Of a DNA stretch of 64,000 bases, positions 26,696-35,448 are shown piece after piece. The stretch's first letter is position 1, and each line of letters begins with the position of its first letter. The notes below the pieces were generated by a model that saw only the letters and a program-made list of their open reading frames with translations, ran no database searches and had not been told where the DNA came from. The DNA is from Methylocaldum szegediense (GTDB lineage Bacteria; Pseudomonadota; Gammaproteobacteria; Methylococcales; Methylococcaceae), in the NCBI RefSeq assembly GCF_949769195.1, contig NZ_OX458333.1, positions 620,001-684,000 of the forward strand, given 5' to 3'. The translations under genes were made by a program, and so were the position numbers.

Positions 26696-27898
26696 ATGCG
26701 GCTCGGCTTCCTTGTTTGCCTTTTGGTAGGTTGTAGCCAGCCGACGGCGGGACCTGAAGAAGTGCCGCCCCCATCGGTTTCGGTAAGCCGGCCGATTCAG
26801 CGGGAGGTCGCGGAATGGGACGAATATACCGGACGCTTCGAAGCTGTAGAGACCGTGGAAGTGCGGGCGCGGGTAGGGGGATATCTGGAAAAGGTGAATT
26901 TCAAGGATGGATCCCTGGTCAAGAAAGGCGATTTGTTGTTCGTCATCGATCCCAGGCCTTACAAAGCCGCACTGGGTCGGGCCCAAGGCGAGCTGGCGCG
27001 TGCCCAGGCTCGGCGTGATTTAGCGAAAAATGAACTGGCGCGAGCGCGACGGTTATTCGAGAAGCGGGTGATTTCCGAAGAAGCATTCGACACTCGCGAC
27101 AAGAACCTGCGGGAAGCGGAAGCGGCCGTCCAGGCGGCACAAGCCGCAGTCGAGGAGGCCAGGCTCAACCTCGAGTTCACCGAGGTGCGTGCACCGATCA
27201 GCGGACGCATCAGCCGGCAACTCGTCACCGAGGGAAACCTGGTGAACGACAATATCGGGATGTCGACCTTGTTGACGACCATCGTTTCAATCGATCCCAT
27301 TTACGTCTATTTCGAGGTCGATGAACAGGCTTATCTGCGCCATGGCGCCAGGAGGCGAACCGGCGAGCAAGGGACCTTGCAGTCAGCGGCTATTCCGGTG
27401 TTTGTGGGGCTGGCTGACGAAGAGGGTTTTCCGCACGAAGGACGCCTGGATTTTCTGGACAACCGGTTCGATCCTGCTGTCGGTACCATCCGCGCCCGCG
27501 CCGTGGTCGACAATCCGGACGGCCTCCTGACGCCAGGGCTGTTCGCGCGCGTGAAACTTCCGGGCGGCGAGAAGGTTCCCGCGGTGCTGGTGGATGACAA
27601 GGCCATCCTCACGGACCAGGACCGCAAGTACGTTTACGTGCTCGATGCCGAGAATAGAGCGCAGCGTCGCGACATCAAGCTTGGGCGGATGAGCGAAGGG
27701 CTACGCATCGTCACCGAGGGCTTAAGTGCCGACGATGTGGTGGTCGTGTATGGCGTGCAGAAGATTTTCTTCCCTGGCATGGCGGTTATCCCTCAATTCA
27801 TCGACATGGGCGCTCCCCCTCCGCCTCCTCCCGGTCCCAAGCTGAACGCTGGCAATGAACCGCCTCCGGCCGACCGCACTCGGGAGCCGAACGCATGA
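26696..27898 (+). CDS. RND efflux periplasmic adaptor lipoprotein (MexE/AcrA-like)
   Basis: This encodes 400 residues from the ATG at 26696. A longer frame exists but lacks a signal. The lipobox is LLVGC at residues 10-14, so it is a periplasm-facing lipoprotein. The biotinyl-lipoyl half-motif is VRARVGGYLEKVNFKDGSLVKKGDLLFVIDPRPYKAAL. An alpha-hairpin coiled coil follows (about residues 95-165), then APISGRISRQLVTEGNLV and a beta-barrel. The C-terminus has a run of six prolines. Its stop overlaps the pump gene by 4 bp. Confidence 0.95.
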   Translation: MRLGFLVCLLVGCSQPTAGPEEVPPPSVSVSRPIQREVAEWDEYTGRFEAVETVEVRARVGGYLEKVNFKDGSLVKKGDLLFVIDPRPYKAALGRAQGELARAQARRDLAKNELARARRLFEKRVISEEAFDTRDKNLREAEAAVQAAQAAVEEARLNLEFTEVRAPISGRISRQLVTEGNLVNDNIGMSTLLTTIVSIDPIYVYFEVDEQAYLRHGARRRTGEQGTLQSAAIPVFVGLADEEGFPHEGRLDFLDNRFDPAVGTIRARAVVDNPDGLLTPGLFARVKLPGGEKVPAVLVDDKAILTDQDRKYVYVLDAENRAQRRDIKLGRMSEGLRIVTEGLSADDVVVVYGVQKIFFPGMAVIPQFIDMGAPPPPPPGPKLNAGNEPPPADRTREPNA

Positions 27899-30800
27899 GG
27901 GATTTTTCCGCCTTCTTCATCGATCGCCCGATTTTCGCAGCGGTCCTGTCCATTCTCCTGTTCATCGGCGGATTGATTGCAATCCCGCTGTTGCCGGTGG
28001 CCGAGTATCCCGATGTGGTGCCGCCTTCGGTCATGGTGCGCGCGGTCTATCCCGGCGCGAATCCCAAGGTCATCGCGGAGACTGTCGCCACCCCGCTCGA
28101 AGAAGCCATGAACGGGGTGGAACACATGATGTACATGAAGTCGGTAGCGGGTTCCGACGGGGTGATGTACCTGACGGTCACCTTCAGTCCGGGTACCGAT
28201 GCCGATTTTGCCCAGGTGCAGGTCCAGAACCGGGTGAACCAGGCCTTGCCGCGACTTCCGGAAGACGTGCGCCGTCTCGGCGTGACCACCGAGAAGCAGT
28301 CGCCCAATCTGACCATGGTGGTGCACCTGCTCTCGCCGAACCAGAAATACGACACGCTTTATCTACGCAACTACGCCACGCTGCACGTCAAGGACGAGCT
28401 CTCTCGCCTTCCGGGCGTAGGGCAGGCCATGGTCTTCGGCGGCGGGGACTATTCGATGCGTATCTGGCTCGACCCCGACAAGATCTCCGCGCGCGGCATG
28501 ACGGCGGGCGACGTGGTCCAGGCGATTCGCGAACAAAACATCCAGGTCTCGGCGGGGACGATCGGCGGCCCGCCTCAGCCGCGCGTCAGCGATTTCACGC
28601 TGTCGATCAACGCCCAGGGTCGGTTGGTCACCGAGGAGGAGTTCGGCGACATCGTGGTCAAGACCGGAGCCGGCGGCGAGATCACCCGTTTGCGCGACGT
28701 CGCTCGAATCGAACTCGGCGCCTCGGAATATGCGTTGCGCTCGCTGCTCAACAATCAACAGGCGGTGGCGATCGCGATCTTTCAGGCTCCCGGTTCGAAC
28801 GCCATCGAGCTTTCCAATAGCGTGCGCGCCAAGATGCAGGAATTGGAGCGCTTCTTCCCCGAAGGCGTGAAGTGGGACGTGGTCTACGACCCGACGGTGT
28901 TCGTGCGCGATTCCATCAAGGCCGTCGTACAAACGCTGTTCGAGGCTGTGTTCCTGGTGGTGGTCGTGGTCATCCTGTTCCTTCAGACGTGGCGCGCTTC
29001 GATCATTCCGCTGCTCGCCGTGCCCGTTTCGATCATCGCTACCTTCGCGGTGTTGCTGTTACTGGGCTTTTCAATCAATACGCTCACCTTGTTCGGCCTG
29101 GTGCTTGCGATCGGCATCGTGGTGGACGATGCCATCGTCGTGGTCGAGAACGTGGAGCGCAACATCGCCAACGGACTTACCCCACGAGCGGCGGCCCATC
29201 AGGCCATGCGCGAGGTCAGCGGCCCCATCATCGCTATCGCGCTGGTCCTGGCGGCGGTGTTCGTGCCTATGGCCTTTCTGTCGGGCGTGACCGGCCAGTT
29301 CTACCGGCAGTTCGCCGTAGCCATCGCCGTCTCCACGGTCATTTCGGCAATCAACTCGCTGACACTGTCTCCGGCGTTGGCGGCGACCTTGCTCAAGCCG
29401 CACGGTGCGCCACCCGATACCGTTACGCGAATGCTGGACACGCTGTTCGGCTGGCTGTTTCGACCCTTCAACCATGGTTTTCAGCGCAGTGCCGAGGTGT
29501 ATTCGGGCGTCGTGGTCCGAACCTTGCGCCGAAGCGGTCGGGTCCTAGTGCTCTACGCCGGCCTTATCGGTTTGACCTGGTTGAGTTTCGAGGCGGTACC
29601 GGGAGGTTTTATTCCAACCCAGGACAAGCTCTATCTCATAGGTGGTGTCAAGCTTCCTGAGGGCGCTTCGCTCGATCGTACCGAAGCCGTGGTGCGCGCA
29701 ATGAGCGACATGGCTTTGTCCACCGAGGGGGTTCGGGATGCCGTGGCGTTTCCGGGACTCAATGCCCTCCAGTTCACCAACACGCCGAACGTCGGCACGA
29801 TTTTCTTCGGGTTGGATGGATTCGATCGGCGGCAGCGCTCGGCTCCCGAAATCGTCGGTGAGCTGACGGCCAAGTTCTCCACGATCCAGGAAGCCTTTGC
29901 GTTCGCGATCATGCCCCCGGCGATTCTGGGTCTCGGTACCGGGTCCGGCTTTTCGCTCTACGTGCAGGACCGTGCGGGTCTTGGCTACGGCGAATTGCAG
30001 AGAGCGGTCCAGGACCTCTCTGGTGCACTGTCGCAAGTGCCAGGGATGGGCTTTCCCATCAGCTCCTATCAAGCCAACGTGCCGCAGTTGACGGTCGAGG
30101 TCGACCGCACCAAGGCGAAGCGACACGGTCTGGCTCTGAACGAAGTCTTCGAAACCCTGCAGACCTATCTGGGTTCCACCTACGTCAACGACTTCAACCG
30201 CTTCGGGCGCACCTATCAAGTCTACGCTCAAGCCGACGCCCGGTTTAGGGACGAGGTCGAGGACATCCTCTCGCTACGGGCTCGCAACCAGGCCGGCGAG
30301 ATGGTGCCGATCGGTACCGTAGTGACGGTCGAACAGACCTACGGTCCCGACCCCGTCATCCGCTACAACGGTTATCCCGCGGCGGATCTTATCGGCGAGG
30401 CCGATCCCAGGATCATGTCCTCGAACGAAGCGATAGCCACCATTGCCGCCCTGGCGCCTCGGGTGCTTCCGGCCGGCACGAGCTTCGCTTGGACCGACTT
30501 GAGCTATCAGCAGGTTAACGAAGGCAGCGCTAACAAGGTGGTGTTTCCGTTGAGCGTGTTGTTGGTCTTTTTGGTTCTGGCTGCGCTCTACGAAAGCTGG
30601 ACCTTGCCCCTGGCGGTGATCCTGATCGTGCCCATGTGTCTCCTCTCGGCGCTGTTCGGTGTGTGGCTGACAGGTGGTGACAACAACATCTTCGTCCAGA
30701 TCGGGCTAGTCGTGTTGATGGGGCTTGCCTGCAAGAACGCGATCCTTATCGTCGAGTTCGCACGCGAACTCGAGCAGCAAGGTCGCAGCACCGTTGCGGC

Positions 30801-31080
30801 GGCAATCGAGGCGAGCCGGTTGCGGCTGCGGCCAATCGTGATGACCTCCGTGGCCTTCATCGCCGGCGTCGTTCCCCTCGTGTTCTCTCACGGCGCCGGA
30901 GCCGAGGTGCGCCAGGTCATGGGGATCACTGTTTTTTCCGGTATGCTCGGGGTGACCGTATTTGGCCTGTTTCTGACGCCCGTTTTCTACGTAGTCATCC
31001 GTGCAAAAGTGGCCCGTAGGCGCGCGCGGGCAGCTACTCCCGCCTTGGCGGAAGAACTGGGGACGGTGCCCGAAGATTAG
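27895..31080 (+). CDS. RND efflux pump, HAE1 family (MexF/AcrB-like)
   Basis: This encodes 1061 residues of an inner-membrane proton-driven multidrug-type exporter. It starts FFIDRPIFAAVLSILLFIGGLIAIPLLPVAEYP. The proton-relay region in helix 4 is visible as GLVLAIGIVVDDAIVVVENVERNI. The duplicated second half ends with LVVLMGLACKNAILIVEFARELEQQG and TPVFYVVI. It forms a tripartite pump with the adaptor. No outer-membrane channel gene follows, so a TolC-like partner must be encoded elsewhere. Substrates are unknown. Confidence 0.96.
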   Translation: MRDFSAFFIDRPIFAAVLSILLFIGGLIAIPLLPVAEYPDVVPPSVMVRAVYPGANPKVIAETVATPLEEAMNGVEHMMYMKSVAGSDGVMYLTVTFSPGTDADFAQVQVQNRVNQALPRLPEDVRRLGVTTEKQSPNLTMVVHLLSPNQKYDTLYLRNYATLHVKDELSRLPGVGQAMVFGGGDYSMRIWLDPDKISARGMTAGDVVQAIREQNIQVSAGTIGGPPQPRVSDFTLSINAQGRLVTEEEFGDIVVKTGAGGEITRLRDVARIELGASEYALRSLLNNQQAVAIAIFQAPGSNAIELSNSVRAKMQELERFFPEGVKWDVVYDPTVFVRDSIKAVVQTLFEAVFLVVVVVILFLQTWRASIIPLLAVPVSIIATFAVLLLLGFSINTLTLFGLVLAIGIVVDDAIVVVENVERNIANGLTPRAAAHQAMREVSGPIIAIALVLAAVFVPMAFLSGVTGQFYRQFAVAIAVSTVISAINSLTLSPALAATLLKPHGAPPDTVTRMLDTLFGWLFRPFNHGFQRSAEVYSGVVVRTLRRSGRVLVLYAGLIGLTWLSFEAVPGGFIPTQDKLYLIGGVKLPEGASLDRTEAVVRAMSDMALSTEGVRDAVAFPGLNALQFTNTPNVGTIFFGLDGFDRRQRSAPEIVGELTAKFSTIQEAFAFAIMPPAILGLGTGSGFSLYVQDRAGLGYGELQRAVQDLSGALSQVPGMGFPISSYQANVPQLTVEVDRTKAKRHGLALNEVFETLQTYLGSTYVNDFNRFGRTYQVYAQADARFRDEVEDILSLRARNQAGEMVPIGTVVTVEQTYGPDPVIRYNGYPAADLIGEADPRIMSSNEAIATIAALAPRVLPAGTSFAWTDLSYQQVNEGSANKVVFPLSVLLVFLVLAALYESWTLPLAVILIVPMCLLSALFGVWLTGGDNNIFVQIGLVVLMGLACKNAILIVEFARELEQQGRSTVAAAIEASRLRLRPIVMTSVAFIAGVVPLVFSHGAGAEVRQVMGITVFSGMLGVTVFGLFLTPVFYVVIRAKVARRRARAATPALAEELGTVPED

Positions 31081-31439
31081 CTCGGAATCCGTCCTCGGCG
31101 ACATTGGGGAGCTTTTGCAGCGCGACCTCGTTGGCTTTCCTTCTTGTTAGAGCCTTCTGCTGCGAGGGAACTCGCTGCCGCGTATTCTCCACCTTGATAG
31201 GAACCGAAGAACGCCATGGAGGCCATATCGAAAATTGACATCATTCGTAACCGGGTACCACGGAGAACAGTGAAATTGCGGGGGAGGATAGACGGTCGGA
31301 ATCCTCGCGGCGGTTCTACTCGAATCTTAGTAGTCAACTGCCGTTGCAACAGATACGATTAACGAAAGGTTCGGGCAAACTTATCCACAGTTCTTGTGGA
31401 CAACTTTGTGATTTGACCGTAAATATTCACGCATTTGCC
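31081..31439. repeat. Intergenic stretch downstream of the pump with a repeat copy
   Basis: No gene is recognised. The part 31267-31346 aligns with 26429-26505, sharing GGTCGGAATCCT-GCGGCG and GTCAACTGCCGTT in direct orientation. The two copies lie on opposite sides of the RND operon. Confidence 0.6.
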
Positions 31440-31769
31440 ATGATTTCCACGAGTTTACGCTCGCTGTTAAAGAAAATGAACAACCCGTTACAGTCGTCTC
31501 GTTCTGACGCCGATCAGCGTTTGCCTCGCACCCTTCAAGAAGCCGTGGACCAGTTGATCCTCCTGTTGACTCAGGCCGAAAAAGATAAAATCGCGGCCGC
31601 ACCCGACGCCGACACTATCATCGTCCACTTCAGCTTGGGGGCTTACATCCGGAAGGTCTTCGGCCTTTGGCGCGGGAACAAGGCGCTCATGGCATCCTGC
31701 CGTGCCCTCAACCCCGAGGACGCCTCGAGTGTGATCATCCGGGAGCTATGGGCCAGGTTGCGACGCTAA
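31440..31769 (+). CDS. DUF6794-like small protein
   Basis: About 109 residues from the ATG at 31440. An ATG at 31476 is an alternative, and neither has a strong ribosome site. The pattern LPRTLQEAVDQLILLLTQAEKDKIA, HFSLGAYIRKVFGLWRGNKALMASC and DASSVIIRELWARL fits the small DUF6794 family of unknown function, with its conserved slG-iR--wgLW-gN. It stands alone. Confidence 0.65.
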   Translation: MISTSLRSLLKKMNNPLQSSRSDADQRLPRTLQEAVDQLILLLTQAEKDKIAAAPDADTIIVHFSLGAYIRKVFGLWRGNKALMASCRALNPEDASSVIIRELWARLRR

Positions 31770-31883
31770 TGCCGTGTGAGGCGTGAAGGGCACTCTCGAC
31801 CATCGCCCACAGAGCACGGGGTTCATCATGAGTGATCTGCCAACGAATCATTCTTTTGTCTCGTTCACCCCGTAGGGCCAGCC

Positions 31884-32438
31884 GTGCAAGCCAGCGATAT
31901 CGCTCATGTCATACAACTTGCGGTGGCGCCAGTCTTTCTCCTGAGCGGCATTGGCGCGCTGCTGTCGGTCCTCAGCGCCCGCGTGGGCCGCATCGTGGAT
32001 CGGTCTCGCCAGATCGAGGAAAAGCATGTCGTCACGGGAGAAAATCTCGACCCGGAGGTTCGGTGTGAGATCGATATGCTGTCGCGCCGCACCCGTGTCG
32101 CGTATTGGGCCATCAGCCTTTGCACCGCCTGTGCGCTACTCATTTGCACGCTCATCGTCATTTTGTTCGTCGGCGCTTTTCTAAGCCTGGATGTTTCGAG
32201 CGCCATTGCGATCCTGTTCATTGCCGCGATGGCTGCTCTGATCATCGGTCTTTACTTCTTCCTGCACGAAATCTATCTGGCGACCGCCAGTTTGCGATTC
32301 CGGCGGCGCTCACGGGTAAATTCGGATAAGAATCGAACCGCGCGAGTACATCCCCTTCGTACCGAGCAGTCAGGGCCCGCCAATGGAGCGGGCAGTGAAT
32401 CCGGGCTTCCCCACCCGGAAAAGGTGCCTAAGACCTAA
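31884..32438 (+). CDS. DUF2721 membrane protein
   Basis: This encodes 184 residues from a GTG start. Features are DIAHVIQLAVAPVFLLSGIGALLSVLSARVGRIVDRSR, two further spans (TACALLICTLIVILFVGAFL, AILFIAAMAALIIGLYFFLHEIYLA) and a charged C-terminus. That is the order of DUF2721, a three-span family of unknown function. The C-terminal about 45 residues are polar and variable. Confidence 0.85.
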   Translation: MQASDIAHVIQLAVAPVFLLSGIGALLSVLSARVGRIVDRSRQIEEKHVVTGENLDPEVRCEIDMLSRRTRVAYWAISLCTACALLICTLIVILFVGAFLSLDVSSAIAILFIAAMAALIIGLYFFLHEIYLATASLRFRRRSRVNSDKNRTARVHPLRTEQSGPANGAGSESGLPHPEKVPKT

Positions 32439-32612
32439 ATAAAAGACCGTATCGTTGGGTTGCCTACCATGCGCATCGTGCGTGCGGCCCTGAATGGGCG
32501 TGGAGTTGGACTATAGCGGGCAATAAGCGCTTCAATCGGGTTTTATGAATCGGTGCTGCTGGAGAAGCCGCTGTTTCGCGGCGCTTTTCGATGAGAATTG
32601 GGATTGACAGGG

Positions 32613-32993
32613 TTAATGGTCAGAGCTCGATGCCAGTGCCCGTAAATCCCGCTCGAGCAATTCCTCGTCGCCGAGATTGAGTTCGACCAACCTTTTCAGC
32701 GCAGAAATGCTATCGAGATCGGCGCGTTGGCACACGAAGCCAGCCTTTGTTCCGTCGCGGTGTGCGAGGGAAACGTCCATCACGATTCGAACCGTTGGGC
32801 TCAGATCGATGCGAAGTTCGTAAATTTGTCCAGGTTCGAAGTCCCAGTCGTTGCTGAGTTCTATAAGACAGCCCTTGAGCGAGAGATCCAGGATTTTGCA
32901 CGGCAGGATTTTGTCGTCTCGAGACAGCGTGGCAGGCGCGTCGTGAGCGACACGATGAAAGTGGCGCTTGTCCGAGCGCCGGGCGCGGGACAT
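32613..32993 (-). CDS. PilZ domain protein
   Basis: This encodes 126 residues from the ATG at 32993. A GTG at 33014 overlapping the FHA gene stop is an alternative. The c-di-GMP signature is present as KRHFHRVAHDAPATL (RxxR-like, here RHFHR) and the downstream DLSLKGCLIEL (D/NxSxxG). The acidic C-terminal tail is LNLGDEELLERDL. It follows the FHA gene in the same unit and lies next to the fleQ-like regulator. It may relay c-di-GMP to motility or another surface function. Confidence 0.85.
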   Translation of the reverse strand: MSRARRSDKRHFHRVAHDAPATLSRDDKILPCKILDLSLKGCLIELSNDWDFEPGQIYELRIDLSPTVRIVMDVSLAHRDGTKAGFVCQRADLDSISALKRLVELNLGDEELLERDLRALASSSDH

Positions 32994-33010
32994 GAAGCGG
33001 CTCCTCGCAA

Positions 33011-33631
33011 TCACTCTTGGAAGAATTGCATGAGGGAATCGTTAATCTTGATGATGTCGCCGTCGCTCAAGAGTACGGCCTGATCCTTCACGGGCTTGTC
33101 GTTGACTGTGAGCGAGGTGCCTTCGGCCAAGGGCGAAATAAAATACCCGTCCTTGCGCTTGGCGATAATAACCACGTCGGAACCTTCCTTTCCGAGGCGG
33201 ACCAATGATTTCTTCAAAGGGATCACGAGGCCGATCTGTCGTCCATTCAACACCTGCAAACTGCCGTTGAAGAATTTGGCGTCGGTGTCCGTCCAGACTT
33301 CCGGCTCTGGATCGGGTTCCAACTGGCTTTCTGATTGGAAGGTACTTTCCTCAGTAAAGAAGAGAACATGTTTGCCCACGGTAATTCGGTCACCGTGACT
33401 AAGCGCGTGCTCAACGACTTTCTTGTCGTTGACGAATACGGGAAAGCGACTGTCGACTTCGCGAATAATGTGTTGTTCGGGGGTCGATTCGACAATGGCG
33501 TGCTGAGGCGCAACGGCAAGACTGTCGATATGCAGGGCGTTGGACGGATCACGACCGATGCCGATCTCGCCCGGTTTTAGCGTGATGGCCTGGAGTGACT
33601 TACCTTTGAACGTGAGCGTTAATTTGGCCAT
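33011..33631 (-). CDS. FHA domain protein with two FHA-like units
   Basis: This encodes 206 residues from the ATG at 33631. The first FHA unit (LKPGEIGIGRDPSNALHIDSLAVAPQHAIVE, DSRFPVFVNDKKV, LSHGDRITVGKHVLFF) has the phosphothreonine-site pattern GRD-S/H. A second, weaker unit is shown by LVRLGKEGSDVVIIAKRKDGYFI and SLTVNDKPVKDQAVLLSDGDIIKI. No kinase is nearby. It is the first gene of the FHA-PilZ pair and diverges from fleQ. Confidence 0.85.
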   Translation of the reverse strand: MAKLTLTFKGKSLQAITLKPGEIGIGRDPSNALHIDSLAVAPQHAIVESTPEQHIIREVDSRFPVFVNDKKVVEHALSHGDRITVGKHVLFFTEESTFQSESQLEPDPEPEVWTDTDAKFFNGSLQVLNGRQIGLVIPLKKSLVRLGKEGSDVVIIAKRKDGYFISPLAEGTSLTVNDKPVKDQAVLLSDGDIIKINDSLMQFFQE

Positions 33632-33932
33632 TAAAATAGCTCGCTTTACCCTAAAGTCGTTGTTGCCAAAAGTATACACATAAGTACTATTGGTGTCGCA
33701 GATTGGCGACTTTCACCAGGCATGTCCGTGAACATCCCGCTAAAAATATAGTTGACATGGCTGTTTCTGGGCGCCAGATCGGTATCTTTCGGAGCCGATT
33801 CGAAGGGGGACCGTTTCGTTGACGACGAATTTTTGACGGCTAAACTTTCAGGCCGGTTGTTGTTGCAATTTCACCATATCATCCGGACCGGTCGGCTCAG
33901 ATGCCTGTGCCGGCCTTTGGGGAGCAGACGAG
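33632..33932. promoter_or_regulatory. Divergent intergenic region FHA / fleQ-like
   Basis: 301 bp between oppositely oriented genes. A TTGACA occurs at about 33753-33758 upstream of the regulator, but no good -10 at proper spacing was found. No sigma-54 box was seen. Confidence 0.35.
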
Positions 33933-35339
33933 ATGGGCTTGCGCCGAATTTTATTAGTCCAAAGCGAGGACACTCTATATTCCGAGCTGAGCATAGTTCT
34001 GAAGTTCCTCGAGTGTGACGTCGTTATGCGCCGCCTGGATGCCCTCGAGGAGGAAACGGATGCTGAATTCGACGCCGTGTTCATCGGCGTGGGCAAGGAT
34101 GTCGAGCAGGTGGTTTTGAAGACGGTGGAGCTTTATAGGCATGTTCCGCTCGTCCTGGTGATGGACAAGACTTCGCCCAGACCGCTGGCGAGCGGTCTGG
34201 AAAGTAGAGCCACCGCCGTTGTGGCATGGCCGGCCAATTACGCCACGTTGAGCGCCTGTCTCGATAAACTCGGAGGCGGTGCGCCCGAAGTCACGAGCGT
34301 CCGCCCGCCGGAGTTGTTCCGCAGTTTGACGGGGTCGAGCACGGCAATACAGCGCACGCGCAAGCTCATCCAGCAGGTCGCGCCGTCCGACGCGACGGTT
34401 CTCATCCTTGGGGAATCAGGCACGGGAAAGGAGGTAATCGCCCGCAACCTGCATTACTATTCGCCCCGTCGAAGCAAGCCTTTCGTACCGGTCAATTGCG
34501 GCGCCATACCCGGCGAATTGCTGGAAAGCGAGCTTTTCGGCCACGAGAAGGGTGCCTTCACCGGAGCGCTGAGCTCCCGCCAGGGGCGTTTCGAAATGGC
34601 CGAAGGCGGCACCCTTTTTCTGGACGAAATCGGCGATATGCCCTTGCCGATGCAGGTCAAGCTCCTGAGAGTCTTGCAGGAACGCTGTTTCGAGCGGGTC
34701 GGTAGCAACAAAACGATTTATTGCGATGTACGCATCATTGCGGCGACTCACCGCAATTTGGAAGATGAGATCGGTCGAAACCGGTTCCGGGAAGACCTCT
34801 ATTACCGTCTCAACGTCTTTCCGATCGAGGTTCCTTCGTTACGCGACAGACTGGAAGATGTGCCGGCTCTCGTGGAGGATCTGACCGCCCGTCTTAGAGC
34901 CGAGAAGCGCGGTGATCTGCGACTCACCCCGGCGGCACTCCGAGCGCTTCAGCGCTATCACTGGCCCGGCAATGTCCGCGAACTAGCCAACTTGATCGAG
35001 CGTCTGGCGATTTTGTATCCGAACAGCGTGGTTGATGCGGCCGATCTGCCGGAAAAATTCCAGCAGTACGTCAAACCGGAAGACGCTGCTCCGAGGCGCC
35101 GGCTCCAGGGCGAGACCACCGCCTCTACCGAGGGGCTGGGGATTGTCCGGTTACCCGGGGAAGGCTTGGACTTGCGCGAACACCTCAACAATCTGGAATG
35201 CGAATTGATCAGACAGGCTTTGGATGAATGTAACGGCGTTGTGGCTCATGCCGCCAACCTTCTCAGAATGCGGCGTACCACCCTGGTCGAGAAATTGCGG
35301 AAATACGGCCTGCGGGGCGAGGAAACGACGGTAATTTGA
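33933..35339 (+). CDS. fleQ: Sigma-54-dependent flagellar master regulator (FleQ/FlrA-like)
   Basis: This encodes 468 residues. A FleQ-type receiver-like N-terminus ([24 protein letters not shown]) lacks the usual phosphorylation Asp context. A linker follows, then the AAA+ domain with GESGTGKE (Walker A, about residue 155), the sigma-54 contact [15 protein letters not shown] (Walker B), and [15 protein letters not shown] Fis-type helix-turn-helix closes the protein ([32 protein letters not shown]). FleQ relatives switch flagellar genes on and bind c-di-GMP. It is the first gene of the flagellar block. Confidence 0.92.
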   Translation: MGLRRILLVQSEDTLYSELSIVLKFLECDVVMRRLDALEEETDAEFDAVFIGVGKDVEQVVLKTVELYRHVPLVLVMDKTSPRPLASGLESRATAVVAWPANYATLSACLDKLGGGAPEVTSVRPPELFRSLTGSSTAIQRTRKLIQQVAPSDATVLILGESGTGKEVIARNLHYYSPRRSKPFVPVNCGAIPGELLESELFGHEKGAFTGALSSRQGRFEMAEGGTLFLDEIGDMPLPMQVKLLRVLQERCFERVGSNKTIYCDVRIIAATHRNLEDEIGRNRFREDLYYRLNVFPIEVPSLRDRLEDVPALVEDLTARLRAEKRGDLRLTPAALRALQRYHWPGNVRELANLIERLAILYPNSVVDAADLPEKFQQYVKPEDAAPRRRLQGETTASTEGLGIVRLPGEGLDLREHLNNLECELIRQALDECNGVVAHAANLLRMRRTTLVEKLRKYGLRGEETTVI

Positions 35340-35391
35340 CGCCCCTACGAAAGCGGGCTGCTCAACTCTTTGTTTTCATTAGGCATTAAGC

Positions 35392-35406
35392 TGGCACCTT
35401 GATTGC
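35392..35406 (+). promoter_or_regulatory. Sigma-54 promoter upstream of flrB
   Basis: TGGCAC (35392-35397), 5 nt, then TTGCT (35403-35407) is an essentially exact match to the consensus TGGCAC-N5-TTGCW. It lies about 45 nt before the flrB start, which fits activation by the FleQ-like regulator encoded just upstream. Confidence 0.82.
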
Positions 35407-35448
35407 TTCCTGCCGGTCAGGTTCAACATCACCGGATCCGGCATTTCC

